A stretch of 64,000 nt of DNA from Lunularia cruciata (GCA_948567375.1 OX419757.1:56045665-56109664); one strand, 5' to 3'. Shown: positions 42,058-54,042, counted from the first letter of the stretch. The notes: generated by a model not told the origin, from the letters alone. Translations and numbers: made by a program.

Positions 42058-43530
42058 GATCAGACCGGAGCACGTTGGCATGGTGAGACAGATGAGGAGA
42101 TGGTGCCAAGTTGGCATGCATCAGCCTTTCTGTGTATATTTGCAGAGACATTGGTGGTATCTCTCTCAGCGCATACAGGAGGAGTTATTGAGGTCACAGA
42201 TCCAGAGAGTGAAGATATTGGTACAGTTCAGCGAGACATTCATGATGATGTCTTAGTGATGGACTATCTTCACACTGGTGTTGTGGGTGGCACAGTTGGG
42301 GCCAAGGAGAGAGACCGTGTTCTTCAGCGAGCCAGACGGTTCAGATTGGAGGGTAGACACCTTTTGCGTGTATGGGAGGATGGTAGAGTGCGAGTAGTAC
42401 CACTTCCATCACAGAGACCACAGTTGGTCCGTCATGCTCATGAGGAGCTAGGACATTTTGGAGTAAAGCGTACATATAGCTTACTCCAGAGTCATTATTG
42501 GTGGCGCGGTATGCAGACCGAGGTACAGCAATTTGTTGCCAGATGTGTGGTTTGTGACCGAGTTAGAGCATCATTCAATGCTCCTACGCCACAGTTACAC
42601 CCATTACCTATCATGGGATTGGGTTACCGTTGGAGTTTGGACTTCACCGGACCTTTACCGCTGACTGTGAGACATCATCGGTATGTTTTGGTGATGGTGG
42701 AGCACTTCTCCAAGTGGATTGAGTTGGTGGCACTTCCTGACAAGTCTAGTGAAGGGACAGCTTACTCGTTCCTGGATCGAGTTCTTAGTCATTTTGGTGC
42801 ACCAGCTGAGGTTTTGACTGATCAGGGTATAGAGTTCTTGGGAGAGTTTCAGGTCTTGTGTGACAAGGCTTTGATTGATCATCGTACTACATCCCGAGAT
42901 CACCCTGAGGCAGATGGCTTAGCAGAGAGAGTGGTTCAGACGGTGAAGAGAGGATTGCGAAAGTATGGTTTGCAGAGAGGCCACTTGGGAGATTGGGATC
43001 TCCAGTTACCTTGGTTGGCCATGGGCTATCGGTTCAGCCGGCAAGCCTCCTTAGCATCCTTCTCTCCATACTTTCTACTCTATGGACGAGATCCAGATTT
43101 ACCTGCAGCCATTCGTCGAGATGCTACTGTAGTTTTGGACTTGGATGACCCTGATGTATGGATGAGCGCATGTTCTCAACGGGCAGAGATCTTTCGGAGA
43201 GTGATGCCGATGGCCTTCGAGAACTTGGCGATTGCTCAGCATAGAGATACTTTACGCTATGCTACCATTCGAGGAGGAGGTTATAGACCCTCGATCCGTC
43301 GATTTCATCCAGGCGACTATGTATATCTACAGCAGACAGCACCGACGACACTTGATGTTTCTACAGGCCGCACTATCTTGAGAGTGCACGAGGTTTTGCC
43401 ATCTGGAGTCCTTGTGTTAGAAGGACGTGATGGTGTTGTTTGGAAGGATCATGTGCGCAATTGTGCGCCATGCCACCTCCCAAACATTGATGGTACTATG
43501 GACCCAAGCTTGGCACTTGTACGTGCAGGC
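42058..43530 (+). CDS. Integrase of E1
   Basis: Same frame as RT after the TAG at 42055; the first ATG is 42100. The zinc-binding domain has HAHEELGHFG and CVVC near 42430-42560. The catalytic triad is Asp 42640 (SLDFTGPL), Asp 42820 (LTDQG) and Glu 42925 (AERVV), with 34 residues between the last two. The C-terminal domain (FHPGDYVYL, VLEGRDGVVWKDHVRN) continues without a stop into the PHD finger. Open throughout, so this part is intact in E1. Confidence 0.92.
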
Positions 43531-43677
43531 TTGAGGTGTATGTTATGTGGCTCTTCTGGTGGAGCTGCTACTATGTTAGTGTGTGATAGCTGTTCGAGAG
43601 GATGGCATATGGCATGTATGACTCCTCCCCTCACGGTGGTTCCTCAGGGACAGTGGTTATGTCCTAGATGTACTTGA
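43531..43677 (+). CDS. C-terminal PHD finger fused to integrase of E1
   Basis: All eight zinc ligands of a Cys4-His-Cys3 PHD finger are present: Cys 43537, 43546, 43582, 43591; His 43606; Cys 43615, 43660, 43669. Spacing is C-x2-C-x11-C-x2-C-x4-H-x2-C-x14-C-x2-C. The segments LVCDSCSRGWHMAC, TPPL and QWLCPRC are textbook PHD, including the Trp two residues before the seventh ligand. PHD fingers commonly read the histone H3 tail. Here it takes the place of the chromodomain, so targeting of integration to chromatin is a reasonable inference. Stop TGA at 43675. Confidence 0.93.
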   Translation: MRCMLCGSSGGAATMLVCDSCSRGWHMACMTPPLTVVPQGQWLCPRCT

Positions 43678-43846
43678 CCTATAGCTAGTTCATTCTTTAT
43701 ATGGTATAGATTGCAGACATGCGACTAACGATGGGGCTCCATAGCACCTGGCCTCCTGATCTTTGCCCATTAGAGGGTATACCATATACTTAGAGTAGAT
43801 GGCTATCTGGAGTTAGAGGGACCTAACCACCAGCTAGGGGGGCGAT
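43678..43846 (+). other. 3' untranslated region and polypurine tract of E1
   Basis: Non-coding. The last bases before the T segment, GCTAGGGGGGCGA (43833-43845), form the only polypurine-like tract before the 3' LTR. It abuts T (TGTGGCAC at 43847), not the TGTCACG start of HB. Confidence 0.65.
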
Positions 43847-43953
43847 TGTGGCACTTTAGAGTCTATGTATGACTTATGTGTGAGTTGTGCTTTTATAGTG
43901 TATGATGTTGACAACGATGTATGTTGTGTAGCGATGTATATACGCACGACAGC
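43847..43953 (+). repeat. T segment, first copy
   Basis: 105 bp, TGTGGCACTTTAG ... CGCACGACA, plus GC. It is repeated with about one difference at 44403-44507 and, in copy A, at 20156-20260. It lies between the polypurine tract and the HB body, so by replication logic it should be the start of U3. Confidence 0.8.
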
Positions 43954-44507
43954 TGTCACGCCATTTGTAGTTCCGCATCTAGATGCTCGGACACTGGAGT
44001 TCCAGTGATGGTAGTTAGAGTTATTCTAGCTATTTCTCAGGGACTACTTTCCGACGGTTAGATTTCGTGTTCGGGGTACTGACTTCACGGTGGGGCCCAC
44101 CGTCACTTTGCACCGTTTGCACCGTCGAGTGTGCCGTCAGCGGGACCGTTAGGGTTTTAGGGCTAGCTCGAGTCCAGGGGGTATAGTTTCGAAGTGAGCT
44201 CCAGAGAGCTCACTTCTCTGATGTTGAGCCTTCGAGTTCCTGGCTATGGTGGACAGAGGCCGGCGAGCGTCACCTGGATTCTCTATGCTTGAGTGGGTGT
44301 GGCTTGACTGTAATCAGTGCCCAGTTGTTGGCAGTTTATAGAGTGACAGATCAAGTACTGATCTGAGTTGAGTTGAGTTGAATTGTTAAGCAATCTGATT
44401 ATTGTGGCACTTTAGAGTCTATGTATGACTTATGTGTGAGTTGTGCTTTTATAGTGTATGATGTTGACAGCGATGTATGTTGTGTAGCGATGTATATACG
44501 CACGACA
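43954..44507 (+). repeat. 3' LTR of E1 (HB body plus second T segment)
   Basis: HB 43954-44401 and T 44403-44507. Read as one unit it runs TGTCACG ... CGACA (554 bp). A TTGAG pentamer array lies near 44365-44385 and the 10-bp hairpin at 44191-44216. The right edge is followed by TGTG/ATGTG, matching the left flank. Confidence 0.82.
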
Positions 44508-44511
44508 TGTG

Positions 44512-45463
44512 CTACAAGTAGTACTTATGAACACTTTATTATCTAGACAATAATGCAATTAGTGTAGCAAGGAGGATCACCTACACATAATACACATTCA
44601 AGAATTATAAACATGACTCAACACTTAGACCATCAATAGATAGAATGGGTTTTTTTTAAAAACATTTTCTACTCAACTAAGCTAATAGTGAGTTACAACT
44701 AAAACTTCTTATACCACAATTGGTATTCACTTTAGTTGGTGGACTCAACAATTATGTTAGTCACTTGACAGCTTATTAACGCTCAACTCAAACCCAAAAA
44801 GGTTCCCCTTCAAAGATAAAAGATGAACCACAATTTGCCACTCTTGGATTATAGAGAATGATGGTTACAACATAAGATGGACAAGCTTCCTTATATACTA
44901 AGAATCCTACCCTAAAAATAATTTTCTATCTCCTATTATTGCTTCTATTGTGAGCACCATCTCCTCCTTGCGTTACTACCATTAATGACAATTGGCTCCT
45001 AATCCTTGATCTGTAATAGATCACAACTCTAACATTGTTTGAGCATCAACTTGACTTTAACTACCTACCAAATTAATTCCTTAGTGTATCTCTCTATAGA
45101 AGGCTCATCCCATACTAGTGTTCATCCCTCAAAGGATTTCTTCTACACCTTCACTTACTAGGCCCATAGATTGTTCTACTTGCATGTCCCATATAATGAA
45201 ATCTTGCAATAGTCCTCTTCTTGCATATGGTACCATCCCACGGAGAACAATTCCCAATTGAGACCTGGCTTATTTTTTAACATTAACACAACCTCTTCTA
45301 AGTCCTTGCATTTCAAGCAAGCCTTCCAATACTACCTCCTCTTCTTCCCCTTGATTACATAGGAAAAGAATTTGTTTTGCATCATATAGAAGGTTCTTGG
45401 CCAATCTCTTGCCTAGTGGTCCTTAAATATAAACTTGGATCTTGATGAAACCATCCATATGGG
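44512..45463. other. No gene recognised
   Basis: AT-rich, no long frame on either strand and no motif I can name. Confidence 0.5.
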
Positions 45464-46215
45464 TGTACTACTCCAAGGACAAGAGAAGAGAGAAACATAG
45501 ATTTCACACTCAATCATCCGATGCCCCAAAGGAGCACCTTCTCTTTATTATATAGACAAAGAGGATCTCCTCCAAGGAAGCTCCACCATAGGATTAGGTA
45601 CACAGATAGGTGACATGTCAGCAAGCTCCACCATTGGATTACTTACTTGGATGTGTGACATGTTGGTCCTGGTCCTATCTGGTTGGTCAAACAAGCTTTG
45701 ACTGGAGGGAATCTTTTAGGGAATATTTTAGGGAATCTTCCTGTAGGAATCTCAAAATCACGTGGGTGAGGTACCGTTGGAAATCTCTCAACAAGACAAA
45801 GCAAGGGGGAGGGAAGGCCGGCCTTTCCCATGTTGGGTGGAGGAGAATCTGTACATTTTCAAGGCCTTATTCATCCATTTAGGCCTTTGAAATTGCCTTC
45901 AAAGATTTCAAGCATATTTAGGTTCCTACTCTATTAGTAGGAGTCCCCTTTTGATGATACATCTTTCTGATCTGTTTAGTCCATCATGTATAAAATCCAT
46001 CCAGATATTAACAAACCAATTCTCACCTTTAAATCATATGTCTAGCTATTGGTTTTGAGGTTTTCAAGTCTATTTTGGTTTCTGCACTATTAGTAGAAGT
46101 ACTCTTTTGGTGATACTTCTATCTGATCTATTTTGACCATCATGTATAACATCATTCCAGATGTTACCAAACCAAATTTCACATCTAGATCATATGGCTA
46201 GCTCTTGGTATTACA
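45464..46215 (-). repeat. Solo LTR of family B
   Basis: 752 bp matching the B1 LTRs end to end, including both internal tandem units. It has a flanking duplication with one mismatch (ATGGG at 45459-45463, ATGTG at 46216-46220). No internal element sequence is attached, so it arose by LTR-LTR recombination. Confidence 0.9.
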
Positions 46216-47375
46216 ATGTGCAAACTCCAAAGCTCTCCATAAAAGACATCCGCACATACTTGCTTGTTGTAAGAGGTAAATGAAGCGTGTGCATTTGATT
46301 TCTCTTATGAAAAGGATTGAAATTGCTCTCCTCCTTGAAATCACCTTGAGCTATGTGATGATATACCTATGCAAGGACCTTGTAGAAGACAGTCACTTGG
46401 AACACTATGGGATCTTGAGTCATACACCATCTCTACCATCAATCCTCTAGCATTTCAGCTCTCCTTTAGTCCTCTAGGAGTGGAGTCTAAAGGTGCAAGA
46501 AGACCTATTCTCTCCATTCTCCCCTAGAAATGGACACCTATAGGAGGAACTTTATCATATCTAAGCATATAATGAAAATCATCATATATGGCTACAAGAA
46601 TTTGAGGATCCTTTACCTAGATTTCCCAATTGATATGATATGGGGAGTGCTTTCACTATGGGCTTCTTTCCCTTTGGGATATATGCATTGGCCACATCTA
46701 AGTCTTTGGACTCATCATTATCTTAATTGATCCAAGTGTTGCACTTTGTCATAGCATTTAATCATGGATGCACCTTGGGCCACGATTGTCAAGGAGTACT
46801 TGAAGGTGCTACTATAGAGTGACCAGACATGTTTCTCTAAATTTTCCAACAATGCATCCACAACATGGTTGAAGATTTTTCTTGTCTTTTCCCCCAAATT
46901 TTCTAAGGCTACCTTGAGCTCCTGCATGATGTGGGTGATATGTACTATATGGCCACATCCACATCTTTTGGACTCATCATTATCTTGATTGATCCAAGTG
47001 GTGCCCTTTGTCATAGCATTTAATCATGGATGCACCTTGGGCCACAAATGTCAAGGAGTACTTGAAGGTGCTACTATAGAGTGACCAGACATGTTTCTCT
47101 AAATTTTCCAACAATGCATCCACTACATGGTTGAAGATTGTTCTTGTCTTTTCCCCCAAATTTTCTAAGGCTACCTTGAGCTCCTGCATGATGTGGGTGA
47201 TATGCATCCAACTTGGTGTTGATCATAGCACTACAAGCACCTTGTAACATCATGTCCTTGTGGATTTGGCAATTTGCTTGTTGGATACTTGGAGCACCTT
47301 GATGTATACCTTTGTAAAGAACATTTAGTGCTTGATTGCCAATCCTTGATTGATCAACTTCAAGTTTTTCACTAG
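46216..47375. other. Unclassified stretch holding a 261-bp tandem duplication
   Basis: No gene recognised. Minus-strand frames in the duplicated part (MQELKVALENLGEKTR, LLENLEKHVWSLYSS) look gag-like, but no motif supports this. Confidence 0.45.
46690..47204 (-). repeat. Direct tandem duplication, period 261 bp
   Basis: Units 46690-46950 and 46951-47204 are nearly identical (GGCCACATC ... GATGTGGGTGATATG), with only a handful of substitutions and one small length difference near the seam. Each unit is open on the minus strand. Confidence 0.9.
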
Positions 47376-49246
47376 TGTGGTACCCACATTTTTTGGTTTT
47401 GATGTGTTTTGAAGAAGAAATGTACTGTCAAGGCAGAATTGAACCCGAATGGAGACAAAAGAAGAAGAATTGAGTCTTCGGGTCAAACCTGAGGAAGTCT
47501 ACTTCATGTTAATAAATGAAGAAGGACTTGGATAAGATCAGACCCAAAGAAGCTTACTTCTTGTCAGGGGAAGAGGAAGAAGGAGGGCAGATGCCGAAAG
47601 ATGGTACTTTGCATCAAAATGAAGATTGCAGGTTAAGATTAATGTGGAGACCATATCTCAATGACTACATGTCTAAATCATGTGCACTATATTTAGTTGG
47701 AATTGTCTTGTTTAGGGCTTTCTATTGCTACCAAAATGGTTGAGTTTGGAGGTCTATAGCAGAAGTAACAAGTATTTGAAATTTCTATAATATATGGATA
47801 GAATAGTTGAGTGACTTTGGATTGGTGTCTTTGGGTCTAAAGACTTTGCCTCAAGACAAATGTGACTCAATTCAAAGACATCATACACCAGATGCATGCG
47901 ACTTTGGGAGTCTTGCTTGAGTCATATACTGAACTTAGAGTAGAGAAATAAGATAATGTTAGGATACCCATGACTTTAATTTCAATCCTTGTTGAAGATA
48001 TGATAGAATTAGAAAAGAAAATAGTTGTAGTGTATTGACACAAAGTGCAAGAAATGTGAAGGAAGACCAGTAAAAGACATTGAGTTGAACAATCCTTTGA
48101 TTTGTTTGAGGAAACAAGTAGATAGGAATATAATTGAGGTAGGAGACAATGTAAGTCTCAAATTAGACTTAGTAAATTTAGAGTTAGAGAGACTTTGGAG
48201 TAGTGTGAAGGAAGATAAGAAGTCCAAAGTTGCAAAAGTAGGAGTATAAGTGTCTTCATATCATTCACCTGAGACATTAGAGAAAAGTGGGTCGGGAGAT
48301 AAAGAGTTAGATAAGTTACCCACCAATGCAATTGTAGATGGCAGTGAGGAAGTAGTAGAAATAGCAAAGGAATTAGTAGAATTAAATAGACCCAAAGAAG
48401 TGATAGGACAATCATTAGGTTTGGAAGCCAAAGTCAAGGTTGACATCAGATCAGATTAGAAACAAATTTGAGATTTGAAGAGGAAGATATGAAGAGGTGC
48501 ATTGTCATTTTGGATCCAAAGGTTTATAGAGTTGTTGTAGGAGCAGTATTTTTGTTAGTAACTATCAATTGCTCTGTGTATTTAAAGGAGGCATCTGTAG
48601 TCTTATGTTGTTTAGTATTTGTAATTTCTAAAGATAGATAAAGCAAAGTGTTGATTTCAATGCTCATCGCTTGAGCTTAATTCTGAGTATCAATCCTTTG
48701 ATTGTATTTGTGAGTGTGTGAAGAATTTTGAAGTGCAAGTCAGTGTGATGGTTGGATATATTCCACAACCGTGATCTTCATTCTATGTGTTTGATCTTGA
48801 GTGAAGTGCAACCAAAGCAATGCCTTGACAAATCCAAGAGGAATTGTAGTGTCGGTAGTATTTTGCATTTGTGTGTACAACATTGAGATGATGTGAAACA
48901 ATTTCAAACAAGAAAGTTGTGCCTTTAGTGGAAGGGTGGAACACAATTCTGAGGTAGAGTGTTTTGCAGTGAAGTAGACATCATTGGAGGAATTTGAATC
49001 ATCACAATCAAGATTTGCTTGGACAGGATTTGATGGAGTTGTGATTAAGGAGTGTTAATTTGTGACAAGATTGTGATCTAGTGCTTGTTACTCTCTTCTA
49101 AGTGTAGTTTCTACCTAAGAGATTAAAGATGCAACCAAGAAGAATTGCTTGTTACCTTTTGCTTTGTAATTACCATTTCTGATTTCTATGGGAACAAACT
49201 TTACTTACCTGATAATTGCAAAAGTGATATTTATTGGGTTGTCACA
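47376..49246 (+). mobile_element. Long TG...CA element, copy 2 (shorter)
   Basis: Starts TGTGGTACCCACATT and ends GGGTTGTCACA, matching both ends of the minus-strand element at 26027-29803. A perfect 5-bp duplication ACTAG flanks it (47371-47375 and 49247-49251). At 1,871 bp it is about half as long; most of the coding middle is missing. The last 800 bp align well with copy 1. Confidence 0.75.
48010..48459 (+). pseudogene. C-terminal remnant of the acidic/coiled-coil protein
   Basis: With shifts, it aligns to the C-terminal 140 residues of the copy 1 protein. Readable parts are CLRKQVDRN, an EVGDNVSLKLDLVNLELERL segment in another frame, and an open tail at 48250-48459 (KSGSGDKELDKLPT ... 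KVDIRSD). The upstream parts (globular domain, acidic stretch, most of the coiled coil) are gone. Confidence 0.55.
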
Positions 49247-49251
49247 ACTAG

Positions 49252-51880
49252 GTACCTCAAGGTAAAGTATGGGAGATAAATTGTTAGTTATTTTATTTTA
49301 TGTGGGTGTTCTAATTGGATATCACCTTGAAGTATAACATGATATCACATTGATACACCTTGAAGAATAACCTTTGCTAGTATAAACCTAGTCTTCTTGA
49401 GGGTCCTTAGTTCAATTCCATGTGACCACCGTATGGAAAAAAAGTTTGTGCCTACTTTTATGCTTAAATTTACATGCCAATTTACTACCATTCCATGATG
49501 AGTAGACTAGATCAAATTGGTGGATCTATTCTACCAACGTAAAAGTCAGGACTTCCCTTTGCAACTTGGGAAAAGCTACAAATACTTCCCTCTACATATC
49601 CCGCATCAAAATTGGTCATGGGAGGAATGAAAACCAAGATGACCATTCCTTGTCTTCTTGGAAGAAGGCTTCTTCTCTTTTGTCCTTGTTAACCACTTTG
49701 GGGGCCTAGAAGGTCATCAATAATAGGAGAGTTATTATTGCAATCAAAGGAATTGCCAACTTCAACCATTCTTGGAAGTCTTAAGTCTTGTGCAAGAATT
49801 GGTTTAGTTATTCTGGTTGAAGGAGAGGTTGCTTGCATAGTGATTGTAAGGTAGTCACCTCCTAGGCACAAGTCTCCAATCCTTGGATCCTTTTCTTTTG
49901 AGGAGGAATCATCACCTTTCTAAAGGGCTCTCTGAACTCCAAGGCGTATGTGGCACATATGAAGTATGGGAATTCAGGTGCTATTGGACTTATTCCTCTT
50001 GCCAATTGCTTAACAAGTTTTTCTACATTGGGAGCTAGCTAATACTCCCCTTCCCTTGTAGAAGATCATGCAAGATCCATCAACCTAGATCATTGTAGTA
50101 TCAGTCCCGTAGAAGCTTCATCCCCATCTACATGCGGGCTTAACTTGCTCTTCCCTTGACTAAGATATCCAGAATGGTTTCTTCCCTACAGGAACTTTGA
50201 GGTTCTTATTCCATGATTGGCTCCAACAGATCTACCATACTGGTTGTCTCTATGGTGCTTCCCATATTCTAGTATTTGATAATTACCAATTCTTCTATTG
50301 CTAGTTCCTCTTGTCCAATAGTCCTTTTGTATATGTGACTATTATTGCATGTAATTTTGGGTGATCTCCTCCCTAGGAAACCTATCTCCTATAGCTCTTG
50401 TCCTTATAGAACTACCCTTAGTTTTTCTCTTTGTGCTCCTCAATGACTTTAGGGTCCCCAATTGGGTGAGCTAAGACTCAACCCTTCTTACCCCCAATAA
50501 TATATCCGTGAGTAGGAGGTCTTGAAGAGTTTGAGGAGGGTGAACTCCCACTTGTAGGACAACCTCCAAATTGTGTCTTGGAGTGACTTCCTCCGCTCTC
50601 CTTGTGTGCCTTCTTGGTGATCCGCCCCTTGTGAGTCCTTATGGCTTGTCTCCTCCTTGTTATTGTTGAGCTTATCTTCTACTTTGGATTCCTCTTCCCC
50701 TAAGGAAGCTTTTAAATTATGATGACTAATGAACTAGAGTAATTGGCTAACTCTCAAATCTAATTTTTGATTCTATATCATGAGGTCATCCTTGAGCTTT
50801 TGTTGTACTTTGATCTTTGCTTGCTCCTCTCTCCTTTTCTCCTTGTAATAGAAAAGGTCCTTTTGGTAACTTACCTTCTCTTTTTCTCATTTATAAAATG
50901 CTAGTTCTTCTTTTAGAACTTCCCTTTTTGTCTCTCAATTGATTTTCTCCTTTTCCAAAGTTGTAACCTTTGCTTCTAATAAAGACTATGACAATTTTGA
51001 TTCCTCTACCTCCTTGAAAGAAGTGTCATTATTGTGGAAAATTCCCATATCTTCTTTATAGGTAACTTGAAGTCTTCCTTTACATGGGATGACTGGTCCT
51101 ATAATATGCAAAGATTTCCCTCTACCTGTTGAGCCTTTAACTTTTTGGCTTCTAGCTATTGATTGATAGTTGCCTTGTGGGTCCAAAGAGTTTGAAGTTA
51201 AGTTAGTGTGTCTCCTAACTATTTTCTAGTAGTGATTTACTACTTTTTCCACTCAATTTCCTTCTCTACCTAAGCAAGCTCTTCATCTTGGGATTTTTGG
51301 GAATTCTTTCATACTATATGCTCATGTTCTTTCCTTAGTGACTGCACTCCATTATGGGCAACATGGAACCTTAGCTCCATTAACATAAAAAATAACACAA
51401 GCCTCCATCTTATGTTAGGTTTGTCTAGCCATTGGTTGTAGTATTCCCTGCTTACCAAGTTATTAGCAAGGATGTCTATTACTTGGGTAGACAATTCCAA
51501 TTGGTTCTATTCTATGGGATTTGTTTCCAGTAGCATTTGGGTCATTGCATTGGCGTTTGGCAAACTTGTCTAGCAAGAAACACCCTCCTTGGGCATAAGG
51601 TGCAAATAGGAGCAGCCTCCATGATAAGAAACAACATTTGCCTTGGGAATACTGGTGGTAGGGAAGCTCCCATGCCAAAAAGTCCGTGTGCTCATTTAAC
51701 AAAAAAATTAGGTTGGTGGCACTACCCTCCTCCTTTTGGGCAGATTTTCTTGCTTCCTTCCTTTGCCCAAGTGGAGTGGTCATGTTTCTACAAGGTTCAT
51801 GTGCATCATCCTCTAGGTTGAGGATATCCAACTTCTCCTATTGCTTGTGCTTCACAAAGCTTCTTGGAGGTTCCTTGATC
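49252..51880. other. No gene recognised
   Basis: Decayed sequence with short minus-strand frames (51463-51831, 50986-51186), one with a Lys/Gln/Glu-rich segment (LEKEKIN, EVLKEELAFY near 50950). It resembles the style of an old gag region but gives no nameable motif. Confidence 0.45.
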
Positions 51881-52217
51881 TATAACACACATTTGTGCAT
51901 GTGTGTGCTATTGTGATATTTAGCTTGGTATTGCAAATACTTGAGAGATATTATTTATAAAGAGATAAAGGATAGTTCTACATTAGTCATGATTAGCTAA
52001 ATTTAGTCATAGCTAAGATAGTGGAGACCTTACTTTAGAGGTAGAAAAGATGAGCACCCCTACTTTGGATTCTTGTGTGTTGACTTGATATTATTCCTAG
52101 GTGTTTAGCTCTGAGGAAAGAGTTGAGAACTCTTGCGCCCGCAAACCTTTTTGTTTGGATTCTTCTATAGTCCAAAGATAGCCCATGTGAAGGAATCCTT
52201 GACTTAGTTGTTGGGTT
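51881..52217 (+). repeat. Left part of a family D LTR
   Basis: Starts TATAACACACATTTGTGC (first TG changed) and follows the D LTR to CTTAGTTGTTGGGTT. There it is cut by the oppositely oriented D3 LTR. Confidence 0.85.
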
Positions 52218-53315
52218 TGTAAGCTTTTGTCTCTCACTCAAGATGAACCTCTGATGGCTACTATGGTGGCACACCATGGACTAAGAAGGCAAAGAACCCC
52301 AACTCCATCATACTCTTCCAAGGCTAACACTCTAAGACTCAAGACATTGCTCACTAGCAAACTCAATGAGAGAGAGATAATTGCAAGTGAAAAGATGATG
52401 AGTACCTCCTCACCTCTTGTTTATATACTTGTGAAATAGTTACGCACTAAAGTTATTATTTACCATAGTAACTCAAGTTACTAAGCTAAAATTCAAGTAA
52501 AATCAACAAGTATAAAGGAATATCTCTCCACATGGGTGTATTCCACTAAGCATGTGATCTTATTTTGACCCAACCACTAATTCAAAGATTCATTCACATG
52601 GCTATCCTTGGACGATAGAAGAATCCAAAACAAAAAGGATTGCATGCCCAAGAGTTCTCAACTCTTTCCTCAAGGCAAAACACCTAAGAAATATAACCAA
52701 GTCAATACACTAGATTTCAAAATAGTGGTGCTCATCTTTTTTACTTCCTCTAAAGTAAGGTCCCCACTATCTTAGCTATGACTAACTCAAGTTAAAAAGA
52801 TGGTTCTACATGACTGATGTAGAAGCATCCTTTATCTCTATATGAATAATATCTCTCAAGTATTTCTAATATTAAGCTAAATATCACAATATCACACACA
52901 TGCACAAATGGGTGTTATGTTTACCCCCAGACTAAGTTTCCACTTTGTCCTCAAAGTGAAGGTTTTTCTACCTTCTATGATACATCTTCAACTTATCATT
53001 GTTAATCCTATCAAAGTGTCTTCCTCCCAACTCCTTGAGATCATAGGTGTGATTGCTCCACACCTTTTCCACTATGAAATGTCTAAAGTACTTAAGCACA
53101 AACTTTGTTTTTACTCTCTTGAATCAAATGGAATCAAACAACATAACCCAATCACCTCCTTTGAAAGGCTCCACCTTCCTCTTGCCTTGCCTCTTGTCAT
53201 AGCTCTCCTTTTGTTTCCTTAGGGTTTGCTCCAATTGAACCATAGCAACTGCTCTTGCCTCTTCCAACTCCATGAGTTTATCCTTCCTTGACTTCTTTGC
53301 ATCACCTCCTTGTGT
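52218..53315 (-). mobile_element. D3: family D element, 3' end only
   Basis: Minus strand. LTR 52218-52919, a polypurine tract at 52920-52930 (TTTACCCCCAG on the plus strand), then the integrase C-terminal region up to 53315, readable in pieces (KQKESYDKRQGKRKVEPF at 53124-53327). It is cut by the 5' LTR of D2, which runs in the other direction. The rest of D3 is not found beyond D2. Confidence 0.85.
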
Positions 53316-54001
53316 TGTAGCACCCATTTGTGCATGTGTGTGGTATTGTGATATTTAGCTTGGTATTACAAGTACTTGAGAGATATTATTTATATAGAGA
53401 TAAAGGATGGTTCTACATTAGTCATGATGAGCTAGAGTTAGTCATAGCTAAGATAGAGAGGACCTTACTTTAGAGGAGATGGAAAAGATGAGCACTACTA
53501 TTTTGGATTCTAGTGTGTTGACTTGGTATTACTCCTAGGTGTTTGGCTTTGAGGAAAGAGTTGAGAACTCTTGGGCCCACAAGCCTTTTTTTTTGGATTC
53601 TTCTATAGTCCAAGGATAGCCCATGTGAAGGAATCCTTGACTTAGTGGTTGGGTCAAGCTAAGATCACATGCTAGTGGAATATGCCCATGTGAATGGATA
53701 TTCCTTTCTACTTTTTCACTTTACTTGACTTTTAGCTTAGTAACTTGAGTTACTCCAATAATTAGTAACTTTGGTGTGTCACTATTTCACAAGTATATAA
53801 ACAAGTGATGAGGAAGTACTCATCATCCTTTCATTGCAACTATCTCTCTCTCATTGAGTTCTCTAGTGAGCAATGTCTTGAGTCTTGGAGTGTTAGCCTT
53901 GGAGTATGATGGAGTTGGGGTTCCTTGCCTTCTTAGTCCATATTGCGCAACCATAATAGCCATCAAGGGTTCATCTTGAGTGAGAGACAGGCCAGCTCAC
54001 A
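53316..54001 (+). repeat. 5' LTR of D2
   Basis: 686 bp, TGTAGCACCC ... CAGCTCACA. The tRNA-Asp-like PBS follows at 54006 (TGGTTCCGTTGCCGGG). Confidence 0.9.
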
Positions 54002-54042
54002 TTTTTGGTTCCGTTGCCGGGACCTCTCTAGAAGGCAAGATA

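Larger units (their letters stand above)
34564..44507 (+). mobile_element. E1: Ty3/gypsy retrotransposon encoding a DNA methyltransferase and a PHD finger
   Basis: 9,944 bp. Order: LTR body (HB), leader, gag, two zinc knuckles, protease, linker, C5 DNMT, RT, RNase H, integrase, PHD finger, polypurine tract, T segment, LTR body, T segment. ATGTG lies at 34559-34563 and 44507-44511, a probable target duplication that overlaps the last base of the element. The two 448-bp LTR bodies show only about four differences by eye, all transitions, so the insertion is young. From the zinc knuckles onward all pol domains lie in one frame, interrupted only by TAG/TGA codons. Its coding part looks more GC-rich than the surroundings. 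Confidence 0.92.

Noticed and set aside
43531-43677. RING finger or retroviral zinc knuckle instead of PHD
   Set aside because: The His is the fifth ligand and the Trp before the last Cys pair is present; spacing fits Cys4-His-Cys3 PHD, not RING (C3HC4) or CCHC.
46690-47204. CRISPR array or satellite
   Set aside because: Only two direct units of about 260 bp, without spacers; a simple tandem duplication.
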